In this document: piece by piece, positions 1-5,560 of the stretch
How the letters are laid out: every line of letters begins with the position of its first letter
Numbering within the stretch: the stretch's first letter is position 1
Assembly (NCBI GenBank): GCA_003156495.1
Contig: PMHC01000214.1
Span: 573-6,736 of the forward strand
From: Acidobacteriaceae bacterium
GTDB lineage: Bacteria > Acidobacteriota > Terriglobia > Terriglobales > Acidobacteriaceae
Direction of reading: 5' to 3'
Length of the DNA: 6,164 nucleotides
Program-made: the position numbers and the translations under genes
The notes under the pieces: generated by a model
What the model saw: only the letters and a program-made list of their open reading frames with translations
Database searches by the model: none
Told to the model about the DNA's origin: nothing

Positions 1-420
1 GTCGAGCCGCAGAACCGCCGGCTTTCGCTGGGCATCAAGCAGCTCCAGCCCGACGTTTGGGAGAGCTTCTTCGCCACCCATCGCGTGGGTGACGTGGTGC
101 ACGGCAAGATCCTGCGTACGGCGCAGTTCGGCGCTTTTGTTGAAATCGCCGAGGGCGTCGAAGGCCTCTGCCACATCTCCGAGGCTGGCGATTCGGTCGA
201 TGGTCATTCTCCGCTCGAACAGGGCTTGGAGAACGAATTCAAGATCATCAAGATCAACGTCGAGGAGAAGAAGGTGGGCCTCAGCCTGCGCGCGGTCACC
301 GGCCAGGAAGCCAGCCGCGAAACCGTCGAGAACTACAAGGCGGAGAGCCACAAGCACCCCGTCTCCAGTTCCACCACTACGCTGGGCGATCTGGTCAACT
401 GGCGCAAGGGCGAGCGGTAA
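1..420 (+). CDS. rpsA: 30S ribosomal protein S1, C-terminal part (5' end outside the window)
   Basis: S1 binds mRNA on the 30S subunit through repeated S1 (OB-fold) domains and helps load structured messages. The visible 139 codons open with VEPQNRRLSLGIKQL, the typical end of one S1 repeat. A complete S1 domain follows at about residues 29-100 (VGDVVHGKIL, then FGAFVEI, GVEGLCHISE and a closing VGLSLRAV). The protein ends in a short polar tail (LGDLVNWRKGER) and a TAA stop. The reading frame is open from base 1, so the gene is cut by the window edge and only its last one and a bit of several repeats is seen. Other S1-domain proteins (PNPase, RNase E/G, Tex) are less likely because the SLGIKQL repeat junction and the end of the protein soon after the last S1 domain fit RpsA. 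A strong hairpin terminator lies 33 bases beyond the stop. Confidence 0.9.
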   Translation, partial: VEPQNRRLSLGIKQLQPDVWESFFATHRVGDVVHGKILRTAQFGAFVEIAEGVEGLCHISEAGDSVDGHSPLEQGLENEFKIIKINVEEKKVGLSLRAVTGQEASRETVENYKAESHKHPVSSSTTTLGDLVNWRKGER

Positions 421-453
421 GTCTCCCGTACCTTACAAAAACGCTTATCAACC

Positions 454-483
454 AAAACAGCCGCCCTCCGGGGCGGCTGTTTT
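454..483. terminator. Bidirectional intrinsic terminator between rpsA and the convergent MFS gene
   Basis: A perfect 13-bp stem (454-466 with 471-483; core CAGCCGCCC/GGGCGGCTG) closes on the tetraloop TCCG, which in RNA is a UNCG-type loop on a C-G pair. The stem is bounded by AAAA on the left and TTTT on the right, so either strand gives a GC-rich hairpin ending in a short U run. It lies 33 bases after the rpsA stop and faces the 3' end of the minus-strand MFS gene, as expected for a terminator shared by convergent genes. Confidence 0.88.
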
Positions 484-506
484 GCGTTACGGAACCCATT
501 TTGCAA

Positions 507-523
507 TCCCCCTGCGCGGGGGA
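507..523. repeat. Short GC hairpin in the rpsA/MFS intergenic region
   Basis: TCCCCC (507-512) and GGGGGA (518-523) form a 6-bp stem around the loop TGCGC. No T run follows on either strand, so it is not a convincing terminator. A second inverted repeat, GCTTTGC (527-533) and GCAAAGC (552-558), follows directly and its right arm runs into the 17-bp repeat array. Confidence 0.4.
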
Positions 524-552
524 AAGGCTTTGCTCGGGCCGTTTAACCTGTG

Positions 553-605
553 CAAAGCATCCAAGCTGGCAAAGCATCCAAGCTGGCGCCAAAGCATCCA
601 AACTG
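553..605. repeat. Three copies of a 17-bp direct repeat (intergenic)
   Basis: Two identical, directly abutting copies of CAAAGCATCCAAGCTGG occupy 553-569 and 570-586. A third, diverged copy (CAAAGCATCCAAACTG) lies at 590-605 after a 3-base gap. The array sits between the 3' ends of two convergent genes, where no coding potential is visible. The spacing is too short and the copies too few for a CRISPR array. It may belong to a dispersed intergenic repeat family, which one window cannot show. Confidence 0.8.
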
Positions 606-687
606 TTTTAGCTGGGCTGGATTGAATGCCCCGATATGAGACACATCGGCGGCTTCGGTAAAAAATTTAGAGGGGTGGGTATTTGCG

Positions 688-1896
688 CTACGCTTCTGTT
701 TGCAACCGACGCAATACCAGCACGATACCCAGTGCCGAAAGTACGCTGACAAGCGCGAAGAGAAAAACACTGGCATAGCCAAAAAAGCCGATCAGCGCGC
801 CAGCGATCGGACCGACCAGGAAAAACGAGACATCGGAGAAGGCGGTGTAAACGCCCAGTGCGGTGCCGCGATTGAACTCCGGTACGCGCTTGACCGCCTC
901 GACGCCGATGGCCGGGAAGGTCAGCGAGAAGCCCAGACCGCTGATGACCGCGCCGAGAGAGGCCATCCACGGTCCCGCGGCCAGCCACAGCAACAACATA
1001 CCGATGCTGTTGACGAACAGCGAGACGATGGCCACCGGATAACCGCCGTAGCGGTCGATGGTGTGGATGAACAGCACGCGCACGGCAATGAAGCCGATGC
1101 CGAAGGCGGTCAGGCAGAAGGCCGCGCCGTTCCAGTGCTGATGAGCGTAAAACAGGGTCACGAAGGTGGCCAGCACGCTATAGCTGACTCCGCCCAGCGC
1201 CAGCCCCATGCCATGCGGCGCTACGCGCCAGGCGACGCGCGCAAAGGGCATCTCCTCGCCTGGTTTAACGGTGACCGGCGCCTTGCGCCAGGCGATCACA
1301 AAGCTGATGGCGCCGATCAGGATCGTCAGAATGCCGATCGAGGACAGTCCCCATTGCTGCGCCAGAACCACGCCCAACGGCGCGGCAATGGCCATGCCGC
1401 CGTAGGTGCTGATGCCGTTCAGGCCGATGACGCGAGCCGTGTATTCGGGACCGGCCGCCGTGATACCCCATAGCGTCGATCCGGTCGATCCCAGGCTTTC
1501 ACCCACGCCGATCGCCAACCGGCTCAGGATCAGAACCGCGAAGCTCAGCCAGCGGATGTCGTGCAAGGTCGCCGCGCCCACCACCAGCGCGCCGCTGGCC
1601 GTGCAGCAGGCCATTCCCCACAGTACGGAAACCTTCGCGCCCTTGTGGTCGGAGATACGCCCGGCCCAGGGCCGGCTCGCCAGCGTGGCCACGTACTGAA
1701 TGCTGATCGCCAACCCGGCCAGCATCGCGCTGTAGCCCATTTGCAGGTGCACGAAGGGCGGCAACACGGCCAGCGGTAGGCCGATCGAGACGTAACAGAT
1801 GAAGGTGAAATAGACGTAGCTCGCTAAATGCCAGGTTCCGCCCCGTGGCTCGTCTTGATCGGGAATCGAAAGATTGGCATGGGCTGAAGTTGGCAT
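688..1896 (-). CDS. MFS transporter, YhhS/YfcJ family
   Basis: This 402-residue protein has the length and about twelve hydrophobic segments of a major facilitator superfamily inner-membrane transporter. Key matches as I recall the E. coli YhhS/YfcJ (UPF0226) sequences are YVSIGLPLAVLPPFVH near residues 35-50, ISIQYVATLASRPWAGR near 64-80, the loop motif A (GRISDHKGAK, residues 79-88, with G79, D83 and G86), GVGESLGSTGSTLWG near 130-144, and GFSLTFPAIGVEAVK in the C-terminal half. These transporters are thought to be proton-driven exporters. YhhS is linked to glyphosate tolerance when overexpressed, but the natural substrate is unclear and cannot be read from this sequence. The ATG at 1896 is the first in the family-like reading frame and leaves a short hydrophilic N-terminus before the first membrane helix. 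No good Shine-Dalgarno is visible in front of it. The gene converges on rpsA and appears monocistronic. Confidence 0.88.
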   Translation of the reverse strand: MPTSAHANLSIPDQDEPRGGTWHLASYVYFTFICYVSIGLPLAVLPPFVHLQMGYSAMLAGLAISIQYVATLASRPWAGRISDHKGAKVSVLWGMACCTASGALVVGAATLHDIRWLSFAVLILSRLAIGVGESLGSTGSTLWGITAAGPEYTARVIGLNGISTYGGMAIAAPLGVVLAQQWGLSSIGILTILIGAISFVIAWRKAPVTVKPGEEMPFARVAWRVAPHGMGLALGGVSYSVLATFVTLFYAHQHWNGAAFCLTAFGIGFIAVRVLFIHTIDRYGGYPVAIVSLFVNSIGMLLLWLAAGPWMASLGAVISGLGFSLTFPAIGVEAVKRVPEFNRGTALGVYTAFSDVSFFLVGPIAGALIGFFGYASVFLFALVSVLSALGIVLVLRRLQTEA

Positions 1897-1919
1897 GGTT
1901 TATTAGGAGATCGGCGACC

Positions 1920-1940
1920 GGAAAATCTTTTCCTAGTATA
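1920..1940 (-). promoter_or_regulatory. Putative promoter (-10) and palindromic operator of the MFS gene
   Basis: On the minus strand a TATACT box (plus positions 1935-1940) lies 38 bases before the ATG, which would give a leader of about 30 bases. No recognisable -35 box is present 16-18 bases upstream. GGAAAA (1920-1925) and TTTTCC (1928-1933) form a palindrome with a 2-base centre that spans the predicted transcription start. That is a good position for a repressor site, but no regulator is identified. Confidence 0.4.
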
Positions 1941-2068
1941 GCGAAATGGAGTTCCTCCGCGGCGCGAGTAAATTCGCGGCGACAGGGCTAGCGCGCGTAG
2001 GCAAAGCAGGCGCGCGGCGCGGGCGTTACTTGACGCGGCAAGCGGAAAAGCTCGCAACGGAGGGAGGC

Positions 2069-2081
2069 GGGGGATTTATCC
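2069..2081 (+). repeat. 13-bp direct repeat GGGGGATTTATCC, left copy
   Basis: This is identical to positions 3632-3644. The two copies bracket the lower-GC stretch with the LysE-type exporter and the Lrp-type regulator, so they could be a target-site duplication or attachment sites. The match is exactly 13 bases, with no extension on either side. A chance match of this length in a 6-kb window is not rare, so the interpretation rests on its position. Confidence 0.4.
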
Positions 2082-2319
2082 ATAAGAGCCAAGATACGTC
2101 GGCTTGACGCCGATGACCGGCATTCTAGATTGGAATGTAGAAACGGGTTTCTCGATAACGGCTTTCAGTTTGCGGCCAGCCGCTCGGAATTTGGACATAT
2201 GGGTCAAGATCGGCCTAGACAGTTGACTCGGTCTATTCGTTCTAGTGGAGTTCGCATCTCGGCCTGCCCTTGGAGACAGAACCAATCAACTTCTATGAAT
2301 CGCCTCATTGGCCGTTAGG

Positions 2320-2901
2320 CTATTTCAGCCCTTTGCTATAGATCGCCCAAATCCCAAATGCCGCGAGTGTAATCGCGGCAGCGCGGTTCAACAAGAAACC
2401 TCGGATCTCAATAAATCTGGCTGCCCATGACGAAGCCGCACTGAGAATGATCCACCAAAGCATCGACCCCGCAAAGATTCCGGCAACAAGCCATTCGGGC
2501 GTTTGGCTACCAGAACTCGCAATCAAAGCTGCAAAAGACAAAATTGTCATTGGGTTCGAAAGCGTCAGAAGAAACGTTGTTGCGAAATTTCGCAGTGGAT
2601 GCTCTTGGGGCAGATTATGCGTCTCCTGTGGAGGCAGCTCCTGCCAGGACTTCCACGCAAGCCACAGCAGAAGCAAGCCACCAACAACCGCGATAGGACG
2701 CGAATATGCAGATGTAAGACGTACTCCAGCCGACGCAGCAAGACCGTAACATAGATCGGCCAGAGCCGCCCCCATTCCGCAGACCAACCCGGTTCTGAAT
2801 CCCCATTTGAGTGATTTCTTCAATACCAAAGTGCCGATCGGCCCTACTGGAGCCGCAATGCAGAAACCCAACCAGATGCCTTTTGCAACAGATTCGATCA
2901 T
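2320..2901 (-). CDS. LysE/RhtB-family amino-acid exporter
   Basis: This 193-residue membrane protein matches the LysE/RhtB translocator family, which exports amino acids or related small metabolites across the inner membrane. The N-terminal signature GFCIAAPVGPIGTLVLKKSL (residues 12-31, with the APVGP turn at 17-21) is followed by GMGAALADLCYGLAA (42-56) and the second conserved block TLSNPMTILSFAALIA (113-128). About six hydrophobic segments are visible, near 9-31, 36-58, 68-86, 105-128, 136-158 and 172-188. The length is slightly below the usual 200-210. The ATG at 2901 starts the family-like N-terminus, with a weak AAGG in front. It is divergent from an Lrp/AsnC regulator, a common arrangement in which the regulator senses the exported amino acid. 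The substrate cannot be assigned. GC is near 50%, lower than the MFS and mtaB-like genes on either side. Confidence 0.88.
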   Translation of the reverse strand: MIESVAKGIWLGFCIAAPVGPIGTLVLKKSLKWGFRTGLVCGMGAALADLCYGLAASAGVRLTSAYSRPIAVVGGLLLLWLAWKSWQELPPQETHNLPQEHPLRNFATTFLLTLSNPMTILSFAALIASSGSQTPEWLVAGIFAGSMLWWIILSAASSWAARFIEIRGFLLNRAAAITLAAFGIWAIYSKGLK

Positions 2902-2994
2902 GGACCTTATGGTAGGATTGCCAGTTTAAGTAAGAAATAGTAGTTCTAAAACATGTTGCATGAAATTCAATTGAATCGAAAGTAGAATAGCAAA
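2902..2994. promoter_or_regulatory. Shared control region of the divergent lysE-like and lrp-like genes
   Basis: This AT-rich 93-bp region separates two divergent starts. It contains a perfect 12-bp palindrome, ATTCAATTGAAT (2965-2976), ending 18 bases before the regulator's ATG, and a perfect 8-bp palindrome AACATGTT (2950-2957). Lrp/AsnC proteins bind imperfect AT-rich palindromes, so the larger one is the best candidate operator for autoregulation and control of the exporter. Possible -10 boxes are TAGAAT (2983-2988, plus strand), which would place the transcript start at or next to the ATG and make the message nearly leaderless, and TACTAT on the minus strand (2937-2942). Neither has a clear -35, so the promoter calls are tentative. 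Confidence 0.5.
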
Positions 2995-3465
2995 ATGAGA
3001 TTTGATCCGAAGAGTAAGATCGACGCAACGGACTGGACTCTTTTGGAACTGCTTCAAGAGGATGCTCGGCTAACATTTGCGGAACTCGGCCGAAAGTTGA
3101 AGCTCTCAGCACCGGCCGTTGCTGAGCGAATGAAGCGTCTGGAAGAACGCGGAACGATTCGTGGTTACCGGGCGGAACTCAATCTCTCGGCGCTCGGGCG
3201 TCCATTGCATGTGTATCTTCGCGTAATAGTGCAGCCGAAGGACTATATACGGTTCAAGAAGAAAATCCAGTCGTCAGATGAGATTTTCGAGTGCCATCAT
3301 GTGACCGGAGCCGAATCATTCATCCTGAGGGCAGCTATTACGGATGTCTCCGCCTTGGAAGCCCTGATTCAGCAACTGACAGTCTATGGACCTACAACTA
3401 CCTCGGTGATTCTCTCTACTACGTTAGACAGGAGACACTTCGTGCCGGTGCAACAGAGAAACTAA
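2995..3465 (+). CDS. Lrp/AsnC-family transcriptional regulator
   Basis: This 156-residue protein has the standard length and layout of a feast/famine (Lrp/AsnC) regulator. An N-terminal helix-turn-helix covers residues 10-55: DATDWTLLELLQEDAR, then TFAELGRKLKLSAPAVAERMKRLEERGTI, where SAPAVAERMKRLEERG is the recognition helix. A hinge (GYRAELNLSALGRP, 57-70) leads to the C-terminal ligand-binding and oligomerisation (RAM) domain, with ECHHVTGAESFILRA (99-113), DVSALEALI (117-125) and a final TTTSVILSTTL strand. These proteins form dimers or octamers and respond to amino acids. The divergent LysE-type exporter is the likely target, by analogy with other Lrp-exporter pairs. No strong Shine-Dalgarno precedes the ATG, which fits the possible leaderless transcript. 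GC is about 40-47% in sampled lines, well below the mtaB-like gene downstream. Confidence 0.92.
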   Translation: MRFDPKSKIDATDWTLLELLQEDARLTFAELGRKLKLSAPAVAERMKRLEERGTIRGYRAELNLSALGRPLHVYLRVIVQPKDYIRFKKKIQSSDEIFECHHVTGAESFILRAAITDVSALEALIQQLTVYGPTTTSVILSTTLDRRHFVPVQQRN

Positions 3466-3631
3466 CAGAGATTATCACCGCCAATCTTACAAATTCGAAT
3501 GAGCAGCGGAATCGACTCGGTTCATGGAAATTCACCAACGCACCCAGCGAACCCTCCGGGGAAAATAGGGGAATCCATTCTTCCAAATTACAGGCTAACT
3601 AAAGGCAATTTTCTCTTACCTTAGCGATTAT

Positions 3632-3644
3632 GGGGGATTTATCC
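3632..3644 (+). repeat. 13-bp direct repeat GGGGGATTTATCC, right copy
   Basis: This is the second exact copy of the sequence at 2069-2081. Here it continues into CCC, so 3632-3647 also forms a hairpin (GGGGGA/TCCCCC with loop TTTA). No T run follows, so it is not a terminator on the plus strand. It marks the point where GC rises again after the lrp-like gene. Confidence 0.4.
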
Positions 3645-3717
3645 CCCGCGCAAAGCCCGGCAAAATCCACGCGGGCTTCGGCCCTGGAAAGTTATATTGC
3701 GCGAATCCTCCAAACAT

Positions 3718-3745
3718 TTGACCTGTTTTCGCGGCAGGTCATTCT
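3718..3745 (+). promoter_or_regulatory. Inverted repeat overlapping a -35-like box upstream of the mtaB-like gene
   Basis: TGACCTG (3719-3725) and CAGGTCA (3735-3741) form a perfect 7-bp inverted repeat with a 9-base spacer. The left arm overlaps TTGACC (3718-3723), five of six matches to a sigma-70 -35 box. The best -10 at the right spacing is a weak CATTCT (3740-3745). The element could be an operator, or an RNA hairpin if transcription starts at the TATATT further upstream. It lies about 110 bases before the chosen start codon. Confidence 0.3.
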
Positions 3746-3849
3746 GTGGGCCGGTCTGAAAATTGGCGGCGCGATTCGTACGAAACGCGAACCATCTTCC
3801 GGTTCGCGCAAACAGGCCGGCGGTCGATGTGCGCTCTACACTGGAAGAG

Positions 3850-5313
3850 ATGGCGGGCTTTCACATCGAGCATTTTGGCTGCCGCGCCGCGCGCGCCGAC
3901 GGCGAGGCGCTGGCGCACCGTCTGCGCGGGCAGGGGCTGGCGGAAGCCCAGGCCGAGGCCGCCGATCTGGTCGTGGTCAACACGTGCAGCGTGACCGCCG
4001 AAGCCGATCGCGCGGCCCGCGCCTTCATTCGCCGCGCCCACCGGCGGAATCCGGCGGCCAAGATCGTCGTCACCGGCTGTTACGCCCAGCGCGCGCCAGC
4101 GGAGATTGCCGAAATCTCCGGCGTTGCGGCCGTTGTCGGCAACAGCCACAAGGCGCTGGCTTCACGCATCGCGCTCGATCTGATCCAGATTGCGCCCACA
4201 GCCGCCCCACCGCAGGTGGCTTGCGATTGCAGCGACACTTCGGCGGCGCAAGCCGTGGCTGCCCCACCGCAGGTGGATCGTGATCGCAGCAACACTCCGG
4301 CGGCGCAAGCCGCATCTGCCCCACCGCAGGTGGTGGTTTGGGCCGACGAGCGTTTCGCGCATTCGTTTATCGAAGAGTTGCCGCTGGCCTCCGGCAGGCA
4401 AACGCGTCCCAGCTTCAAGATTCAGGAGGGCTGCGGCAATCATTGCTCGTTTTGCGTGATTCCGCAGACGCGCGGTCCTTCACAGAGCCTGCCGGCGGCG
4501 GCTGTGCTGCGGCAGGTAGAAAAATTTGTCGCCGCCGGCGGCAACGAACTGGTTCTCTCCGGCATTAATCTCGGCCGTTGGGGGCGCGATTTGCAACCGG
4601 GGCCGGGTGAGCCGGCGCGGCTGTCGGAGCTGGCCCGGGCCATCATCGAGCGCACCGCCCTGCCGCGTCTGCGCCTCAGCTCCGTGGAGCCGATGGATTG
4701 GGACGGCGATCTGCTGGCGCTTTTGCGCCAGTACGGCGGCACGCGGCTGGCCCGCCACGCGCATCTACCCTTGCAGTCGGGTTCCGACGCCGTGCTGCGC
4801 CGTATGCATCGTCGCTACCGGCCCTGGCACTATGCCGAAAAGCTCTCTTCGCTGCTGGCCGCTGCCGGGCCGGCGTTAACTTTGGGCGCAGACGTGATGG
4901 TGGGCTTTCCCGGCGAAACCGACCGCGAGTTCGAGGAGACGCTCGAATTTTTGCGCGCGCTGCCCTTCGGCTATCTGCATCTGTTTCCTTTTTCGCCGCG
5001 GCCGCGGACCCGCGCTTGGGCGCTGCACGCGATCGCGCCGGTTGCGCTCGCCGCGGTTGAGGAGCGCATGGCCGCGCTGCGCGCTCTGGCGGCGGAAAAG
5101 CTGCGCGTTCACCGCCTGCAATTTGCCGGCGACGCGCTGCCCGCCATTACGCTGCGCACGCCGCCCGCGTTAGCCGCGCGCAAACGCACCGCCGCCGTAA
5201 CCGAAAACAACCTTCCGGTTGAGCTCGACGGCAACCTGCCCGCCAACCAGATGATTGAGGTCGCGGTTCGCGGACTGACGCCCGAGAACGCGCTTGAAGC
5301 CGCGCTCCGGTGA
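3850..5313 (+). CDS. mtaB: MtaB/MiaB-like tRNA methylthiotransferase (radical SAM)
   Basis: Enzymes of this family add a methylthio group to modified A37 of tRNA. MtaB acts on t6A37, MiaB on i6A37. The 487-residue protein has the N-terminal UPF0004 domain with three cluster cysteines: C11 in HFGC, C46 in NTCSVT and C77 in TGCYAQ. The radical SAM CX3CX2C motif follows (C195, C199, C202 in EGCGNHCSFCVIPQTRG). Further blocks are RLSSVEPMDWD, HLPLQSGSDAVLRRMHRRY, GADVMVGFPGETDREFEET and YLHLFPFSPRPRTRAW, then a TRAM-like RNA-binding tail. The blocks fit MtaB (YqeV) better than MiaB or RimO. I chose ATG 3850 because MAGFHIEHFGC matches the usual family start; a longer frame from 3763 adds 29 unrelated residues. 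Its ribosome site (GGAAGAG) is weak and close. The linker between the two domains is lengthened by a 57-bp tandem repeat, which explains the length above the usual 430-450. Confidence 0.88.
   Translation: MAGFHIEHFGCRAARADGEALAHRLRGQGLAEAQAEAADLVVVNTCSVTAEADRAARAFIRRAHRRNPAAKIVVTGCYAQRAPAEIAEISGVAAVVGNSHKALASRIALDLIQIAPTAAPPQVACDCSDTSAAQAVAAPPQVDRDRSNTPAAQAASAPPQVVVWADERFAHSFIEELPLASGRQTRPSFKIQEGCGNHCSFCVIPQTRGPSQSLPAAAVLRQVEKFVAAGGNELVLSGINLGRWGRDLQPGPGEPARLSELARAIIERTALPRLRLSSVEPMDWDGDLLALLRQYGGTRLARHAHLPLQSGSDAVLRRMHRRYRPWHYAEKLSSLLAAAGPALTLGADVMVGFPGETDREFEETLEFLRALPFGYLHLFPFSPRPRTRAWALHAIAPVALAAVEERMAALRALAAEKLRVHRLQFAGDALPAITLRTPPALAARKRTAAVTENNLPVELDGNLPANQMIEVAVRGLTPENALEAALR
4204..4333 (+). 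repeat. In-frame 57-bp tandem repeat inside the mtaB-like gene
   Basis: Two full units (4204-4260 and 4261-4317) and a 16-base start of a third (4318-4333) are in frame. Each unit opens with the identical GCCCCACCGCAGGTGG, and the two full units match at 48 of 57 bases by hand count. Each encodes 19 residues: APPQVACDCSDTSAAQAVA (119-137) and APPQVDRDRSNTPAAQAAS (138-156), then APPQV. Every copy carries the palindrome CCACC-GCA-GGTGG. The array falls exactly in the linker between the UPF0004 and radical SAM domains. Confidence 0.92.
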
Positions 5314-5450
5314 GCCGTGCAGGGTTTTCTTCGCAGCTTTAACCGCGCCACAACATTCGACAGGTAGTCTTAACGCACCGGTTTGGAATGGATTCGGCGT
5401 TTTGCGGAGTTCATTCCGGGCATGGGGCGCGAATTTCTTCCGGGAACCCT

Positions 5451-5481
5451 TTGTTCATGGAGGCTGGCGCAATGCTATACT
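5451..5481 (+). promoter_or_regulatory. Probable infC promoter with extended -10
   Basis: TGCTATACT at 5473-5481 is an extended -10 (TG one base before TATACT). TTGTTC at 5451-5456 is a weak -35, 19 bases away. The predicted transcript start near 5488 gives a leader of about 70 bases before the infC ATC codon. The rest of the 244-bp gap after the mtaB-like gene shows no gene and no clear terminator, so read-through from upstream is also possible. Confidence 0.55.
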
Positions 5482-5534
5482 CAGGGTGCGCTGGCCCTCG
5501 CCGCGGAGCTTTGGAATTGAGTCGAAGCCGGGCA

Positions 5535-5560
5535 GGCGCCACTTTTGGAGGAGCGCCATC
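5535..5560 (+). promoter_or_regulatory. Ribosome binding site and ATC start of infC, with a small hairpin
   Basis: GGAGGAG (5547-5553) is a strong Shine-Dalgarno sequence, with GGAGG six bases before ATC at 5558-5560. No ATG, GTG or TTG lies in frame at that spacing. GGCGC (5535-5539) can pair with GCGCC (5553-5557), leaving most of the Shine-Dalgarno in a 13-base loop and the stem touching the start codon. The site decides the start of infC. The hairpin itself is only 5 bp and is tentative. Confidence 0.65.

Larger units (their letters stand above)
1897..2319. other. 423-bp gap without a convincing gene
   Basis: The left part (to about 2068) is GC-rich and carries the MFS promoter. After the 13-bp repeat at 2069-2081, composition drops to about 50-55% GC. 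Two small hairpins are visible: CGTCGGC/GCCGATG around TTGAC (2097-2115, with one G-U pair) and CATTC/GAATG around a 7-base loop (2121-2137). The open frames here (up to 77 codons) have no recognisable domains, no good ribosome binding site and the arginine/serine-rich look of translated non-coding DNA. I see no tRNA, no insertion sequence gene, and no terminator with a T run for the minus-strand exporter that ends at 2320. Confidence 0.6.
3466..3849. other. 384-bp gap between the lrp-like and mtaB-like genes
   Basis: The first part, to about 3631, keeps the low GC of the lrp-like gene. It shows only a small hairpin (GAATCG/CGGTTC around ACT, 3509-3523) with no T run, so I see no clear terminator. 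After the 13-bp repeat at 3632-3644 the GC rises to the level of the mtaB-like gene. A TATATT box at 3693-3698 and the inverted repeat at 3719-3741 may belong to the mtaB-like promoter. Open frames across this gap are not convincing: the mtaB-like frame is open upstream to 3763, but that extension does not look like the family. Confidence 0.55.

Noticed and set aside
553..605. CRISPR array
   Set aside because: The 17-bp copies abut directly or are separated by 3 bases, there are only three of them, and there are no spacers or cas genes.
700..1473. 257-codon plus-strand open frame opposite the MFS gene
   Set aside because: It is antisense to a well-supported transporter and has the charged, Asp/Arg/Gln-rich composition typical of the reverse strand of high-GC genes.
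2097..2137. Two adjacent hairpins as terminator of the lysE-like gene
   Set aside because: They lie about 180-220 bases beyond the stop codon and lack a T run on the minus strand.
2076..2318. Small open frames on both strands (69 codons minus, 62 codons plus) in the gap
   Set aside because: There is no recognisable domain, no ribosome binding site, and the composition looks non-coding. The two frames overlap each other on opposite strands.
3632..3647. Intrinsic terminator for the lrp-like gene
   Set aside because: The hairpin GGGGGA/TCCCCC is present but is followed by CGCGCAAAG rather than a T run, and it lies about 165 bases after the stop codon.
3763..3849. Upstream start for the mtaB-like protein at 3763 (or GTG at 3829)
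   Set aside because: The extra residues do not resemble the family, whose proteins begin a few residues before the first cluster cysteine, as with the ATG at 3850.
3630..4283. Long plus-strand open frame of 217 codons overlapping the start of the mtaB-like gene
   Set aside because: It is a shadow frame: arginine/glycine-rich, no domain, and it overlaps the clearly conserved N-terminal domain of the mtaB-like gene in another frame.
5294..5557. 88-residue N-terminal extension of IF3 from the ATG at 5294
   Set aside because: It overlaps the end of the mtaB-like gene, contains an extended -10 promoter, has no similarity to IF3, and a strong Shine-Dalgarno with ATC marks the usual IF3 start.
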